Below, piece after piece: positions 38,499 through 49,083 of a DNA stretch of 64,000 nt. The notes under the pieces are model-generated. The model saw only the letters and a program-made list of their open reading frames with translations. It did no database searches and was not told the origin of the DNA. The stretch lies in the NCBI GenBank assembly GCA_913051655.1, contig CAJXHI010000013.1:1-64000 (forward strand), in the 5' to 3' direction. The stretch is from an uncultured Alphaproteobacteria bacterium. GTDB lineage: Bacteria > Pseudomonadota > Alphaproteobacteria > Rhodobacterales > Rhodobacteraceae. The translations under genes were made by a program, and so were the position numbers. How positions within the stretch are numbered: the stretch's first letter is position 1; every line of letters begins with the position of its first letter.

Positions 38499-40088
38499 TC
38501 AGTGCCTAAAGTGACGCATGCTCGTAAACACCATCGCAATGCCCGCCGCATCCGCAGCAGAAATCACTTCATCATCGCGCATGGATCCACCAGGCTGAAT
38601 GATCGCTAGTGCACCGGCTTCGACCACGCTCATCAAACCATCCGCAAATGGGAAAAAAGCGTCAGAGGCCACGACTGACCCCTCAGTCAAAGGCGCTATT
38701 AAACCCAACGTTTCTGCCATACCCTGCGCTTTGCGGGCAGCAATCCAGCTGCTATCGACTCGGCTCATTTGTCCTGCACCGATGCCGACCGTCGCCTCGT
38801 CTTTAACATACACGATCGCATTTGATTTCACATGTTTTGCCACATTCCATGCAAACAAAAGATCTTCCATTTCACGGGCATCCGGCGTCCGTTTCGTCAC
38901 GACCTTTAGAGCGGCTTTATCAAGCGCCATTGAATCTCTATCTTGAACAAGGAAACCACCTGAAACATGTCGAATTCTGGCCAAATGCGCTGATGGATCT
39001 GCCATTGCGCCAGTGGTCAAAAGGCGTAAGTTCGGCTTTTTTGCAAAAAGCGCGCTCGCTTCGGGGGTTGCTGAGGGCGCAATAACCACTTCTGTAAAAA
39101 TCTCAGTGATTTGTGCTGCGGTCTGTGCATCCACTTCCGTATTTAGAGCTACAATACCACCATAAGCGCTTTTCCTATCACAATCGAAGGCAGCTTTGTA
39201 GGCGCTTCGAGCACTATCACCCCGCGCAACACCACAAGGATTAGCATGTTTCATAATTGCGCAAACAGGCCCTTTTGCGGGGTCAAATTCACTTGCAAGT
39301 TCAAAGGCGGCATCTGTATCGTTAATGTTGTTATATGACAGTTCTTTTCCTTGATGAAGAGTGGCTGTTGCAACGCCCGCACGATCTGTCCCATCTCTAT
39401 AAAACGCTGCCGATTGATGCGGGTTTTCGCCATAGCGCAGTGTGTGTAACAAAGTCCCTGCGAAGGATTTTCTTCGCGGTGTCATATCTTTTATTTCGGA
39501 AGTAAACCAATCCGATACAGCAACGTCATAAGCTGCCGTCCGGCTAAAGGCCCGCGCAGCCATTTTTTGGCGAAATGCAAAACAGGTCTGCCCGTTGTTA
39601 TCTCCTAGCTCCTGAAGAAGTGCGCCATAGTCTTCGACATCGACAATCGTTGTGAGAAAGCGGTGATTTTTTGCGGCAGCACGGATCATAGCAGGTCCAC
39701 CTATATCGATTTTTTCAATGCATGCCGCCGAACCTGCGCCTCGCGCTACAGTATCTTCAAACGGATAAAGGTTCACAACTAATAGATCGATCCCAACAAT
39801 CCCATGTATTTCCATAGCTTGAATATGTTCGTCGTTATCGCGAAGCGCCAAAAGTCCTCCGTGAACATTTGGATGGAGCGTTTTAACGCGACCGTCCATA
39901 ATCTCCGGAAATCGAGTAAGAGAGGACACACTGCGTACCTCCAGGCCAGCGTCACGCAAAGCCTTTGCACTTCCGCCTGTTGAAACAAGTTCCACCCCCA
40001 CTCTGATCAAAGATGTCGCCAGTTCAATCAAACCCGTTTTATCGGATACGGAAAGCAATGCCCGGCGTACCGGAAACATGTCAGCCAT
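38499..40088 (-). CDS. purH: Bifunctional AICAR transformylase/IMP cyclohydrolase
   Basis: A 529-residue enzyme of the last two steps of IMP synthesis. The N-terminal cyclohydrolase domain ([40 protein letters not shown]) is followed by the formyltransferase domain with [14 protein letters not shown] and the catalytic [11 protein letters not shown]. Full length and intact. Part of the rsmB-heparinase-purH-lspA series. Confidence 0.97.
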   Translation of the reverse strand: MADMFPVRRALLSVSDKTGLIELATSLIRVGVELVSTGGSAKALRDAGLEVRSVSSLTRFPEIMDGRVKTLHPNVHGGLLALRDNDEHIQAMEIHGIVGIDLLVVNLYPFEDTVARGAGSAACIEKIDIGGPAMIRAAAKNHRFLTTIVDVEDYGALLQELGDNNGQTCFAFRQKMAARAFSRTAAYDVAVSDWFTSEIKDMTPRRKSFAGTLLHTLRYGENPHQSAAFYRDGTDRAGVATATLHQGKELSYNNINDTDAAFELASEFDPAKGPVCAIMKHANPCGVARGDSARSAYKAAFDCDRKSAYGGIVALNTEVDAQTAAQITEIFTEVVIAPSATPEASALFAKKPNLRLLTTGAMADPSAHLARIRHVSGGFLVQDRDSMALDKAALKVVTKRTPDAREMEDLLFAWNVAKHVKSNAIVYVKDEATVGIGAGQMSRVDSSWIAARKAQGMAETLGLIAPLTEGSVVASDAFFPFADGLMSVVEAGALAIIQPGGSMRDDEVISAADAAGIAMVFTSMRHFRH

Positions 40089-40108
40089 AATGTTCAGCCC
40101 ATTCGTAT

Positions 40109-41854
40109 TTAAATTATACCAGCGATCGCATCCAAATTCTCGTCCGAAACAACATCCGTCACAACCATTTTTTTCAGCGACCAGCTTATGCGCGTTGCAT
40201 ACTCTATTGCGCGGTGAGATAAAACTATCTGATGCGTTTTTCTCGGTTTTAGCCGTGTTGAGTCGAAATATGTACTCATATGAATGCTAAGTTCTGCCTG
40301 AGAAGTATGTCGAAAGACCCACATCTCACCACTTAAAGGGCTCATGGAAACGGCTAATCCCCCCATATCAACGGTCGGTGTTATGTCTGGATGGAGGTGA
40401 AAACGAATATTGTATGCGAGGCCATGCAAATTGTTTTTCTCAAAAACGGCATCAAATTGCTTTTTGTCGTGCGGTGCGACAGCGATCAGTAGATCTTCGC
40501 CTTCTAGGGTTGTCCCATCAAAAGACAGTCGAATATTGCGAACGTGAGTCAGGCCTGTCGCAGACACAAAACCATCATGTCCTGCCTCGATCTGGTGTGC
40601 CCTTTTGCTTTCGGAAAACTCAAATGGTACGTGACTTGGCCCGTCAATCAGGCTTTCAGTCTTACTTATCGCATGGGCCATCGGCCTTCCAAGCCGCGCG
40701 ATAGAGGTGCCTTCAATTGTCAGCGTTGAATGAGCTGGCCCCATGCGCCCCTCGCGCGTCCAATCTGCCCCAAAACGTGAACCTGAACCGGTGTTCACCA
40801 CAATCGGACTGCGGCCGGAAGTTAATTCCAGTGCTAAGGTCGAGGCATGCGCATTCAGCGATTCCCGCCCACTCGGAGGCGGCGAAACATCCATTACAAC
40901 GGTCGTTCTGCCTTCAGACAATCTCCCGAATCCCATGGCGAGGCGGTTGGCAGACAATCGTTTATTTCCCGATTTTGCCAATGCTTCATCAAGTCGCCCT
41001 TCCACGCCCTTGCCCCCACCATGAAACCGCGCAAGCGACCCATCTCCATGGCGCAAATGTCGTAGCGTGGGCGCGATCCGATCCAAAGCATCCACATGCG
41101 CCTGAGAAGGGATCCAATCAGCCTCTCGCAACGCCTCTACCACCCAAGTCAAAAGCGTGAAGACTTCCAAAAGTTCTTCCGGATTGCGGGTTGGTATCGC
41201 GCCATTTTCATCAATTTGCATACGGCACTCTCGGGCAAGGGCACTTGTCGCAGGACGAATATATTCCTCCATCCCTTGAAGGGTTAGGCCTGCGTAAATT
41301 AACCCGGCCAAAGCCTCAAAACGCGGTAAGCCCAGTGGGGCTGCCTCCCAACGGCGCGACAAAAAAACAGTTTGACGTCCCAAAGATTGAAAGAATGGTT
41401 CGGATTGGGCCGGTTCAAGACCGCGCAAGATCATAAAACCGTGATGTATCCAGCGCATGAGCCGCCGGCCTGTGATACCGGCAACCCATCCGGGACCTTG
41501 ACCACGACCATAGCGTTCAATCCAGCTTTGAACCCATGCCTGTACGATGAGGCGGGCCTCTCTATCCCCAACGGCGGCAAGATCATCGATCCAGCCAAAT
41601 CCGTGAGCCTCATGTACAAATCCGATATCTGGCGCGCGAATATCCCATAAATTTGTTGCAGGTGCTTCGATCAGATGACCGGCAAACATAATATTACCTG
41701 CTTTTAACTGAATTCCTCTTTGAAATCGCCCAATAGAGCGCGGCTCTGGTTGCCGCAAAAATCCTGTCGCAGGCTTGGAAAAACCAAGCATCTTTGCGTG
41801 AAAGCGGTTCTTCAGATTGCCGCAGGAAGAAGTCAGGTTATACACCCTCGTCAT
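40109..41854 (-). CDS. Heparinase II/III family protein
   Basis: A protein of about 581 residues with an N-terminal alpha/alpha toroid-like domain ([29 protein letters not shown]) and a C-terminal beta-rich heparinase II/III-like domain ([39 protein letters not shown]). Such genes sit beside purH and rsmB across Rhodobacterales; the substrate is unknown and heparin is unlikely. No signal peptide is obvious. I prefer the ATG at 41854 (MTRVYNL) to the track's start six codons upstream. Confidence 0.9.
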   Translation of the reverse strand: MTRVYNLTSSCGNLKNRFHAKMLGFSKPATGFLRQPEPRSIGRFQRGIQLKAGNIMFAGHLIEAPATNLWDIRAPDIGFVHEAHGFGWIDDLAAVGDREARLIVQAWVQSWIERYGRGQGPGWVAGITGRRLMRWIHHGFMILRGLEPAQSEPFFQSLGRQTVFLSRRWEAAPLGLPRFEALAGLIYAGLTLQGMEEYIRPATSALARECRMQIDENGAIPTRNPEELLEVFTLLTWVVEALREADWIPSQAHVDALDRIAPTLRHLRHGDGSLARFHGGGKGVEGRLDEALAKSGNKRLSANRLAMGFGRLSEGRTTVVMDVSPPPSGRESLNAHASTLALELTSGRSPIVVNTGSGSRFGADWTREGRMGPAHSTLTIEGTSIARLGRPMAHAISKTESLIDGPSHVPFEFSESKRAHQIEAGHDGFVSATGLTHVRNIRLSFDGTTLEGEDLLIAVAPHDKKQFDAVFEKNNLHGLAYNIRFHLHPDITPTVDMGGLAVSMSPLSGEMWVFRHTSQAELSIHMSTYFDSTRLKPRKTHQIVLSHRAIEYATRISWSLKKMVVTDVVSDENLDAIAGII

Positions 41855-41943
41855 GAATGATTCCTTATGCATTACAGTGCAATCTAAGCGGTATTATTCA
41901 TGTACTTAACGGGTGCCAGTGGCAATATCAACTTATACTGCGT

Positions 41944-43221
41944 TCAGCCTTTTTTGTGCAAGAGCGTGATAAAAAAACCATCCATCCCGCCCTGTTCTGC
42001 AAGGTAATCAGGGCGCAAGCGTAGGCCGAGGTCGTCCACAACCCATGTGGGATCAACATTTGGGTGTTGAAAGGTTCCAGGATCAATTTCGATTTGTACG
42101 TTTTCTGTGATTAGGGCTTCCACTTGTGCCTCACCCTCATCTGGTAGAAGCGAACAGGTGCAATAAACAAGCCGACCATTTGGCGCCAAGAGTCCTAGCG
42201 CGTGACGCAACATTTTGCGCTGCAATTCAATCAGGTTTAAAAATTCACTTCCATCTTTCGCGTATGGAAGATCAGGATGGCGTCGCATTGTGCCCGTAGC
42301 AGAACATGGCGCATCCAACACGATGACATCGAATTGTCCTTCTTGTAGTGCGAAGAGATCCATCACTTTGATATCTGCGTTTAATCCGGTTCTTTCCAGA
42401 TTTTGCGTAAGCCGCTTCAAACGCCGTTCAGATACGTCAATTGCAGTTACAGTAGCACCCAGAGCAGCAAGCTGCAGCGTTTTACCACCCGGCGCTGCAC
42501 ATAGGTCGAGAGCGGTCCTACCACGGGTATCCCCAAGCAGACGCACCGGCAGCGCTGCGGCAGCATCTTGCACCCACCACTCCCCACGATCGAACCCATA
42601 TAGTTTGCTTATTTGTCCTGGTGCATTGAGCCGTACAGATTGGCCGAGAACAACCTCACCACTCAAAAGAGACGCAATCTCTTCAGCTCTGTTCGGGTCT
42701 TTGGGCGTCAGGTCAACCGGCGGAATGTTGGACTGGACACGTTCAATTGCGCTTATGACCTCACCCCCATAAACCTCTTTCAATGGCCTACGAAGCCATA
42801 TCGGGATGCGCGCCGCGCGCAGCTTGGCCCATTGCTCAGGACCTGATTTTGCAACTTTGCGCAAAACCGCATTCACCAACCCTTTAAACATCGCATGTTT
42901 TCTGTCCATCGCCGCAATCGTAACGGCGTCGTTGACAACCCCATGGGCATCGCCTCCAGTGGACAATTCAAAGGTTGCAAGACGCAAGATGTTCAAAATT
43001 CTGATGGGTGGCTTTTTCTGCAGATATGTATTTAAAATGCGATCCGCCCGCTCTATGGTCCGCAGACATTCCGTAGCAAGGCGTTGTGCGCGGGCACGTT
43101 CTGCGGAGGAAAGGGCGAGAAACTTTGGCCCAAAGGTAAGATCAGACAAGAGCTTTGCATTCTCCATTACATCCGTTATCAGTGCTACTGCAGTTGTTCG
43201 CGCTTTGTCAGGTTTTGCCAT
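41944..43221 (-). CDS. rsmB: RsmB-type 16S rRNA (cytosine-C5)-methyltransferase
   Basis: A 425-residue enzyme with an N-terminal NusB-like RNA-binding domain (residues about 1-140) and a C-terminal SAM-dependent domain. LDLCAAPGGKTLQLAALGA is motif I. The two cysteines of m5C methyltransferases are in LDAPCSATGTMRRHPD and CTCSLLPDEGEAQ. It probably methylates 16S rRNA (C967 in E. coli). First gene of the minus-strand series through heparinase, purH and lspA, and divergent from the DUF1674 gene. Confidence 0.94.
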   Translation of the reverse strand: MAKPDKARTTAVALITDVMENAKLLSDLTFGPKFLALSSAERARAQRLATECLRTIERADRILNTYLQKKPPIRILNILRLATFELSTGGDAHGVVNDAVTIAAMDRKHAMFKGLVNAVLRKVAKSGPEQWAKLRAARIPIWLRRPLKEVYGGEVISAIERVQSNIPPVDLTPKDPNRAEEIASLLSGEVVLGQSVRLNAPGQISKLYGFDRGEWWVQDAAAALPVRLLGDTRGRTALDLCAAPGGKTLQLAALGATVTAIDVSERRLKRLTQNLERTGLNADIKVMDLFALQEGQFDVIVLDAPCSATGTMRRHPDLPYAKDGSEFLNLIELQRKMLRHALGLLAPNGRLVYCTCSLLPDEGEAQVEALITENVQIEIDPGTFQHPNVDPTWVVDDLGLRLRPDYLAEQGGMDGFFITLLHKKG

Positions 43222-43288
43222 ATGGCCTCACTTGTTTTTCATTGTGGCGCGCCAATCTGTCAGAATAGCTACGCTAAAGGATCGTATA

Positions 43289-43462
43289 ATGTCGGAAAAA
43301 AAACAACTTCCCCCCGAAGCCGTGCGCGCCTTGGCCGAAGCCGAGGAACGGCGCAAAAAAGCGAAAATAGAAGTGTTAACCAAAGAGCTTGGGGGACGTG
43401 ACGGGCCAGAGCCTGTGCGATACGGCGATTGGGAACGCAAAGGCATTGCCATCGATTTCTGA
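43289..43462 (+). CDS. DUF1674 (SdhAF4-like) small protein
   Basis: A 57-residue protein, MSEKKQLPPEAVRALAEAEE onward, ending GPEPVRYGDWERKGIAIDF, the conserved DUF1674 C-terminus shared with the succinate dehydrogenase assembly factor SdhAF4. It is hidden in the track inside the longer 42806-43462 ORF, whose first 160 codons are antisense to rsmB. It is divergent from rsmB, as in relatives. Its end is three bases from the convergent fmt stop. A role in SDH flavination is known for eukaryotic homologues and inferred here. Confidence 0.9.
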   Translation: MSEKKQLPPEAVRALAEAEERRKKAKIEVLTKELGGRDGPEPVRYGDWERKGIAIDF

Positions 43463-43465
43463 TAT

Positions 43466-44383
43466 TCAAACAAATCGTTCACCTTTTTCAATAGGAAATC
43501 CTCTTAGGCAATCCTCGATACATTGCACCGAACGGCCTACTCTTTGAATTTGAGTAATTTTTATACTGCCGTGACCGCAGGCAATTTCAAGCCCATCGCC
43601 GACGATTTCTCCTGCAACCCCTATCGTGCCTTCGTGACGGGAAACTGCACTGCAAATAAATTTAATACGCTCCTCATTTAAATCGCTCCATGCGCCTGGG
43701 AATGGGGATAGACCTCTTATCTTACGATCGATCACTTTAGCCGGTTCAGACCAATCAATCCGCGCTTCAGCCTTGTCGATCTTTGCGGCATAACAGATAC
43801 CCGTATTAGGTTGGGTAGTGGCCGATAAAATATCGATATGCGCCAAAGCCTCAGCAATCAGATCTGCTCCTAGACGAGACAAAACGTCATGAAGCGTGCC
43901 TGTGGTGTCATTAAGGCCAATCTGAAGCGCTCGTTGCGATAAAACCGGCCCCGTATCCAATCCTGCTTCCATTTGCATGATGGATATACCTGTTTGCTTA
44001 TCGCCCGCGATAATCGCCCTATGAATTGGCGCTGCGCCACGCCATCGCGGCAAAAGAGAGGCGTGGATGTTCAAACATCCATATTGTGGCATGTCCAAAA
44101 CCGTTTGTGGCAGCAAAAGCCCGTAGGCCGCCACTACAACCGCTTCAGCTTGCAAATCCTCAAAATTTTGCTGCACCTCATCTGTTTTGAGACTTTGAGG
44201 ATGACGGACTTCAAGCCCGGCAGAGACAGCAGACGCATGCACGGGAGAGGGGCGATCCTTTTTACCGCGGCCTGAGGGGCGTGGCGGTTGCGTGTATACT
44301 GCAGCAATCTCGTGCCCATCATTGATAAGCCGATCCAAGGCGGGCACGGAAAATTCTGGCGTCCCCATAAAAATGAGTCTCAT
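43466..44383 (-). CDS. fmt: Methionyl-tRNA formyltransferase
   Basis: About 305 residues from the ATG at 44383 ([19 protein letters not shown]). The formyl-folate binding/catalytic motif [33 protein letters not shown] and the C-terminal [12 protein letters not shown] are diagnostic. It formylates initiator Met-tRNA. Its start overlaps the deformylase-like stop (ATGA); the track's 44422 start would extend into that gene. Third in the def, def-like, fmt operon. Confidence 0.96.
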   Translation of the reverse strand: MRLIFMGTPEFSVPALDRLINDGHEIAAVYTQPPRPSGRGKKDRPSPVHASAVSAGLEVRHPQSLKTDEVQQNFEDLQAEAVVVAAYGLLLPQTVLDMPQYGCLNIHASLLPRWRGAAPIHRAIIAGDKQTGISIMQMEAGLDTGPVLSQRALQIGLNDTTGTLHDVLSRLGADLIAEALAHIDILSATTQPNTGICYAAKIDKAEARIDWSEPAKVIDRKIRGLSPFPGAWSDLNEERIKFICSAVSRHEGTIGVAGEIVGDGLEIACGHGSIKITQIQRVGRSVQCIEDCLRGFPIEKGERFV

Positions 44384-44874
44384 TTTGCCTTCCTGGCTCT
44401 TTTCAACAGCATCCTCCCGCACAGTTGGAAAAGATTGTCAAAATACCTCTTCCGATTCAGATAATCAACTTGATGTTGTACCGAGTTTGTCCGACCAATA
44501 GTGAAATCCAGTGTGTCGGTCATACCCTGTTTGTTTATAAAGCTTGCAGATAAAGATTTAAGCCAGCTGAGTTTTGTGAAAATACCAGGCAGGTTCGGAC
44601 TTGCCTCTTTACCTTCATAAAGTGCATTGGCATTTTGCAGGATTTCAAGATTAGACAAATAAATAAAAAGTCCGCTTGTTTGTGAGCCATCAACTACCTC
44701 GAGCCATAAAATTGCACCGATTTGAGGTACCTCCAAACCAATGCATGGCATTGCCTCCATTGCGTTGGCCATATCTTGCCAAATTACGCGAAGCGCATCT
44801 CTGATTGCGTCAACCGATACTGCGGCTGTGCCCAGACATGGCGCTGACGATGGATAGCATAGGCAGACTTCCAC
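44380..44874 (-). CDS. Peptide deformylase-like protein, catalytic residues lost
   Basis: A 164-residue deformylase paralogue between def and fmt. The three family motifs are present but degenerate: GLEVPQIG for Gx[15 protein letters not shown] in the place of EGCLS (no metal-binding Cys); and QHQVDYLN for HExDH, with Glu replaced by Gln and the second His by Tyr. Metal binding and catalysis should therefore be lost. Roseobacter relatives usually carry a second, partly degenerate copy here, so this is probably an ancestral non-catalytic paralogue that has diverged further rather than a fresh pseudogene; the reading frame is open and coupled to fmt. Confidence 0.85.
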   Translation of the reverse strand: MEVCLCYPSSAPCLGTAAVSVDAIRDALRVIWQDMANAMEAMPCIGLEVPQIGAILWLEVVDGSQTSGLFIYLSNLEILQNANALYEGKEASPNLPGIFTKLSWLKSLSASFINKQGMTDTLDFTIGRTNSVQHQVDYLNRKRYFDNLFQLCGRMLLKRARKAK

Positions 44875-44876
44875 AG

Positions 44877-45404
44877 TTAAAAGTCTTTCTTGCGGGCAAG
44901 TTCACGCTTAAATTTTTGCATTTTACGCGTAATCATTTGACGCTTGATCACACCGATATAATCAATAAACAGTTTCCCATTTAGATGATCAATCTCATGT
45001 TGTACGCAGGTTGCCCAAAGCCCGTCAAACCCCTGTTTCTGGCAGGTTCCATTCATATCTACCCAAGCAACTTCAACCTCTCCTGGACGGGTGACCTCGG
45101 CAAAATGTTCAGGAATAGACAAACAGCCCTCTTCATAGACACTCGTCTCTTCGGAATGCGCAGTGATTTCTGGATTGAACATGATGATTGGATTTGGTTG
45201 TGCCTCGTCGCGCTTTTCACAATCCATAACGACGACGCGGCTGAACATACCAATCTGAGGCGCGGCCAACCCAATACCGGGGGCTGCGTACATGGTTTCC
45301 AACATGTCAACGGCAGTTTGGCGCAAATCATCCGTGATGTCGCTGATGGGCGCACAAAGCTTTTTTAACCTTAGATCTGGATGATATACGATTGACCGTT
45401 TCAT
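44877..45404 (-). CDS. def: Peptide deformylase
   Basis: A 175-residue metallo-enzyme that removes the formyl group from nascent N-terminal Met. All three motifs are intact: GIGLAAPQIG, EEGCLSIPE (metal Cys) and QHEIDHLNG (two His ligands and catalytic Glu). First gene of the operon; two bases separate it from the degenerate paralogue. Confidence 0.97.
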   Translation of the reverse strand: MKRSIVYHPDLRLKKLCAPISDITDDLRQTAVDMLETMYAAPGIGLAAPQIGMFSRVVVMDCEKRDEAQPNPIIMFNPEITAHSEETSVYEEGCLSIPEHFAEVTRPGEVEVAWVDMNGTCQKQGFDGLWATCVQHEIDHLNGKLFIDYIGVIKRQMITRKMQKFKRELARKKDF

Positions 45405-45499
45405 GGTTCTGATCTAGGGCAAACTTTCTAAGGTTGCAACGCCCTTGCGCCTGTCCTCAAAAATACTAAGGTGCTTGCGACTTTGAGGGATGAGCAGCT

Positions 45500-46672
45500 A
45501 TGAATTTTGATAAACCAATCAACCGCCGCGGAACAAACTGCGCTAAATGGGATAAAATGGAAGCGCTATATGGTGTTTGCAACGAAACGGGTATCGCAAT
45601 GTGGGTGGCTGACATGGATTTTCATCCGCCTGCCTGCATAAGGGAAGCATTGCAAGCCTATACCGATCATGGTGTGTACGGATATTACGGAAACGACAAA
45701 GCCTATCGCGATGCGATTTGCTGGTGGCAGGAAAACAGACATGGTTGGACGATTGATCCCAGTTGGATTTTCAGCACGCACGGATTGGTGAACGGAACCG
45801 CTATGTGCATCGACGCATTCACTAGTCCTGGTGATGGTGTGGTCATGTTTACGCCTATTTATCATGCATTTTTCCGCGTTTTGAATGCAAGTCGTCGCTC
45901 AATTATCCAATGCCCTCTCCAAAATGAAAACAATAGGTTTGAATTGGATTTTGACCTTTACGACAGTTTGATGACAGGGAAAGAAAAAGCCCTTGTTTTC
46001 TGCTCTCCACACAATCCCAGCGGTCGAGTATGGACGCGCGAAGAATTACGCGGAGTGGCTGATTTCGCAGAGCGTCATAATCTTATTTTGATTAGCGATG
46101 AAATTCATCAAGATATCGTATATCCGGGTCAAAAACACATTCCCTTTGCGATTGCAGACGATAGCATCAGCGACCGCTTAGTGATAATGAACGCCCCAAC
46201 TAAAACGTTCAACATTGCCGGAACGCATACCGGACATGTCATTATTCCCAATCCAGAATTACGCGCACGCTTTGAAAACCGCATGTTTGCGCTTGGGATT
46301 AGTCCAAACAGTTTTGGTATCATCATGACCCAAGCAGGCTACAGTACTGAGGGCGCAGAGTGGGTAGACGCGATGGTAGGCTATGTTGCTGAGAACCGAC
46401 GCCTTTTTGAAGGTGCTATCGACGCCTTGCCGGGCATCACTTCTTTTCCACTCGAGGCAACTTACCTGAGCTGGGTTGACTTTTCGGGGACAGGCATGAG
46501 CCACAATGAAATTTGTGACCGCGTTCATAAACAGGCAGGACTTGCTACGAACCATGGCGGGACATTTGGTCTCGGTGGCGATGGGCATATGCGCTTCAAT
46601 CTAGCAACACAGCGCTACAATATAACCAGCGCGATCGACCGATTGAACGCAGCATTTAACGATTTGCAGTAG
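45500..46672 (+). CDS. MalY/PatB family PLP-dependent C-S lyase/aminotransferase
   Basis: A 390-residue fold-type I PLP enzyme. It opens with NFDKPINRRGTNCAKWD as MalY/PatB relatives do. AMWVADMDFHPP and FCSPHNPSGRVWTREEL (substrate/PLP Asn) are conserved, and the PLP-lysine lies in NAPTKTFNIAGTH. Members cleave cystathionine or other C-S compounds; aminotransferase activity is also known. Substrate not resolved. Confidence 0.92.
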   Translation: MNFDKPINRRGTNCAKWDKMEALYGVCNETGIAMWVADMDFHPPACIREALQAYTDHGVYGYYGNDKAYRDAICWWQENRHGWTIDPSWIFSTHGLVNGTAMCIDAFTSPGDGVVMFTPIYHAFFRVLNASRRSIIQCPLQNENNRFELDFDLYDSLMTGKEKALVFCSPHNPSGRVWTREELRGVADFAERHNLILISDEIHQDIVYPGQKHIPFAIADDSISDRLVIMNAPTKTFNIAGTHTGHVIIPNPELRARFENRMFALGISPNSFGIIMTQAGYSTEGAEWVDAMVGYVAENRRLFEGAIDALPGITSFPLEATYLSWVDFSGTGMSHNEICDRVHKQAGLATNHGGTFGLGGDGHMRFNLATQRYNITSAIDRLNAAFNDLQ

Positions 46673-46673
46673 C

Positions 46674-47018
46674 TTAATTCAACAAAGCAATCGGTGTATC
46701 CGGACGAAGTGCGAAATCAAGTGCCGCTTTGTCGCTTGTAGGAGTACTGCGTTTGAATTCGAATTTGACTTCGCCGTCTTGTCCGTCAGAGGCAATGATT
46801 AGGCACCGGGACACATGATTTGCCCCTTCAAATAAATCAACCAAGCCACGCATATTCGGGGCTGCTCCAGCCTGCAAGGAAAAGCCTGTATCCCAGAGTT
46901 TTAACACAGGATACATTGTCCCATCAAACCTTACGCGATGTCGCGCTTTTTTACGTTTGTGCTGTGCGCGTGCCTCATTCAGGCCCTGTTGTACTTCTTT
47001 GGATAGAAATGTCGTCAT
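46674..47018 (-). CDS. Conserved hypothetical protein (Rhodobacterales)
   Basis: About 114 residues from the ATG at 47018 (MTTFLSKEVQQGLNEARAQ). The middle RFDGTMYPVLKLWDTGFSLQ and MRGLVDLFEGANHVSRCLIIAS look like a small beta-rich domain. I recall similar uncharacterised proteins in Rhodobacterales but no function. Convergent with the MalY-like gene, one base between the stops. The track start adds twelve atypical residues. Confidence 0.7.
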   Translation of the reverse strand: MTTFLSKEVQQGLNEARAQHKRKKARHRVRFDGTMYPVLKLWDTGFSLQAGAAPNMRGLVDLFEGANHVSRCLIIASDGQDGEVKFEFKRSTPTSDKAALDFALRPDTPIALLN

Positions 47019-48128
47019 TGCATCGCTCCTAGGGTCGTAAGCGCGCAGCGTCACCCTTAAACTTCAAGTGAATTTTGGAGGTTCTTTTTCTATCTTTTCG
47101 GATTATGCGCAGACAAGGTGCGCATGATAAGTTGTTAAACAGATCTACTGCATAAACCCTGTATGACTAAGAGCTTAAAACTACCCAATGTAGATATTCC
47201 CACAAAATTTTCAGAAGACTATTACGGCAGGGCAGAATGATGAGGGATGTGTAAATACGCAACAGCCAATGAATTCCCAATTCAAATTAAACGATTTAAT
47301 CCCAAAGTATATGTCGGCTTGGAACGGACCGATTATTCTTTTTACGAATCATACCACGCAAACGTGGAAGTTTCTTGCGCCAAATGTTCTGCCATAGCTG
47401 CGATATCTTCGGGGCGTGCCGAACTTTCTATCTACCCAAAAGCATGGAGTAATGCTGGAAAAATGATCCACCCACAAAAAAGTATGTGTTGTTACCAAAA
47501 ACATACTCGGCCTGCGAAGTTTGTACGTTGCAAAATAAGTTATTGCAAACGCGTTGCCCTGTTTAAAAATTAAATCTAGCACGATAATTCAATATGATTG
47601 ATCCATAAAGCACTTAAAGGCAGAACATTGCGTCTATACAAAGTCCACATCAGGCCCAAGCCGGTGCAATGCAAGCTGCCGTAAAAGTCCGAGCTTTTTG
47701 ATACTGTCTACAGTCAGTACTTTTATGTCCAAACTTTTAAACTTTAATAAGAAGATGACAGTAACTAAAAACGGTAAAACTTACAAAAAACAATTAACGC
47801 GCGCGAGATGAATTTATAATTTTTAAATGACTTGCATAATTTGAAAAAATATACTCCATAGCCTTCGCATAACTAGACAAAACTGAGGCACTTTTTTGCG
47901 GAATTTTTTCAAGCTGGTCATACTAATGGGTATGATCTTTGGAAAATCCTGTGGATCGTTTGCAGATAGGTATTTGATGAACCGAACACCTGATTTTCTG
48001 AGAAGAAGTCGCGTTAGGCGATCCTTTCTTCGACACATCACCAAACAACAGAAATCTACAGACGGTCTGATGGATAATTTTTGTCTGAGTGATCCCCAAA
48101 GCACAGTAATGCTGCAAAGGTGCGGTGT
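47019..48128. other. Gene-poor 1.1-kb region with possible remnants
   Basis: No convincing gene. The 47247-47573 plus-strand ORF and its minus-strand shadows show no motif. One minus-strand frame ending at TAG 47634 reads protein-like C-terminal sequence (LTVDSIKKLGLLRQLALHRLGPD) but lacks a start. A 25-codon ORF at 47162 and the minus-strand ORF 47823-48104 were also seen without recognisable family. The region is AT-rich and probably decayed. No cobalamin riboswitch was recognised upstream of cobD. Confidence 0.35.
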
Positions 48129-49037
48129 ATGATGGGACTTTTGGCAATTGGTATGATACTGGATGCACTATTCGGCGAACCTAATTGGCTATGGTCACGC
48201 ATATCTCATCCGGTGGTCCTGATTGGAAGATTAATAACATTGGGAGACCAGTATCTAAACAGTCCGCCTGCGCAGAAAGCTAAGGGGCTCGCATTTTTAA
48301 TTACACTCCTATCGATGGCTTGCTTACTCGGGATAGCACTCAACCAATTAGGGCCCATCGTCGAAACGCTGCTCATAGCGATTTTTATTGCACAGAAATC
48401 TTTAGGGGATCATGTTGAGGCAGTAGCAGTAGGACTAAGACAATCTCTCGTTGAGGGGAAAACAGCAGTGTCGCTAATTGTTGGTCGCGACACCAAAGAA
48501 ATGGATGAAGCACAAGTCGCACGTGCCGCAATCGAATCCGCGGCTGAAAGTTTCTCTGATGGCGTGATTGCACCAATTTTTTGGTATATGCTTGCGGGAC
48601 TGCCCGGGCTCATCATGTACAAGGCGATCAACACTGCAGACAGTATGATTGGCTACAAAACAGAAAACCATATCAATTTTGGATGGGCGGCTGCGCGCTG
48701 TGACGACCTTTTAAATTTTATCCCGGCGCGCCTTAGCGCAGTACTTCTCTGTTGTAGTACGGGTAATCTTTTCCTGCAGGAGTGGCGCGACATCGTAAGC
48801 GACACCAAACTGCACCGTTCGCTAAACGCCGGCTGGCCCGAAGCTGCGATGGCTAGAGCGCTTCAAATTGCGTTGGCCGGTCCGCGCAGTTACAATGGAA
48901 CTCTACAAGAATTTGCTTGGGTGAATAAAAGAGGAAATAAACACGCAAATGCCAATGATATTGAGCGTGCAGTGCGTATGCTTTGGTCAGCGTGGGCATT
49001 AGGGTTGCTGATCGTCGTAGCCCTTTCTGTGATCTGA
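48129..49037 (+). CDS. cobD: Adenosylcobinamide-phosphate synthase (CobD/CbiB)
   Basis: About 302 residues, an integral membrane enzyme of cobalamin synthesis that attaches aminopropanol (phosphate) to cobyric acid. Motifs: ILDALFGEPNWLWSRISHPVVLIGRLI at the start, VGRDTKEMDEAQVARAAIESAAESFSDGVIAPIFW (conserved), and NTADSMIGYKTENHINFGWAAARCDDLLNFIPARL. I use ATG 48129 with AAAGG eight bases upstream; the track's 48120 is GTG. No other cob genes lie in the window, so it is isolated here. Confidence 0.93.
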   Translation: MMGLLAIGMILDALFGEPNWLWSRISHPVVLIGRLITLGDQYLNSPPAQKAKGLAFLITLLSMACLLGIALNQLGPIVETLLIAIFIAQKSLGDHVEAVAVGLRQSLVEGKTAVSLIVGRDTKEMDEAQVARAAIESAAESFSDGVIAPIFWYMLAGLPGLIMYKAINTADSMIGYKTENHINFGWAAARCDDLLNFIPARLSAVLLCCSTGNLFLQEWRDIVSDTKLHRSLNAGWPEAAMARALQIALAGPRSYNGTLQEFAWVNKRGNKHANANDIERAVRMLWSAWALGLLIVVALSVI

Positions 49038-49083
49038 TAAGATATACGGACAAAATCATCAAAGACTTCTGAAATTTAGAAGT

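Noticed and set aside
42806-43462. 218-codon plus-strand ORF
   Set aside because: The first 160 codons are antisense to rsmB; only the last 57 codons (from 43289) are a real DUF1674 gene.
47923-48168. Minus-strand ORF beginning HPVSYQLPKVPS, which resembles the start of CobC
   Set aside because: Those residues are antisense to the cobD N-terminus and the rest has no CobC features.
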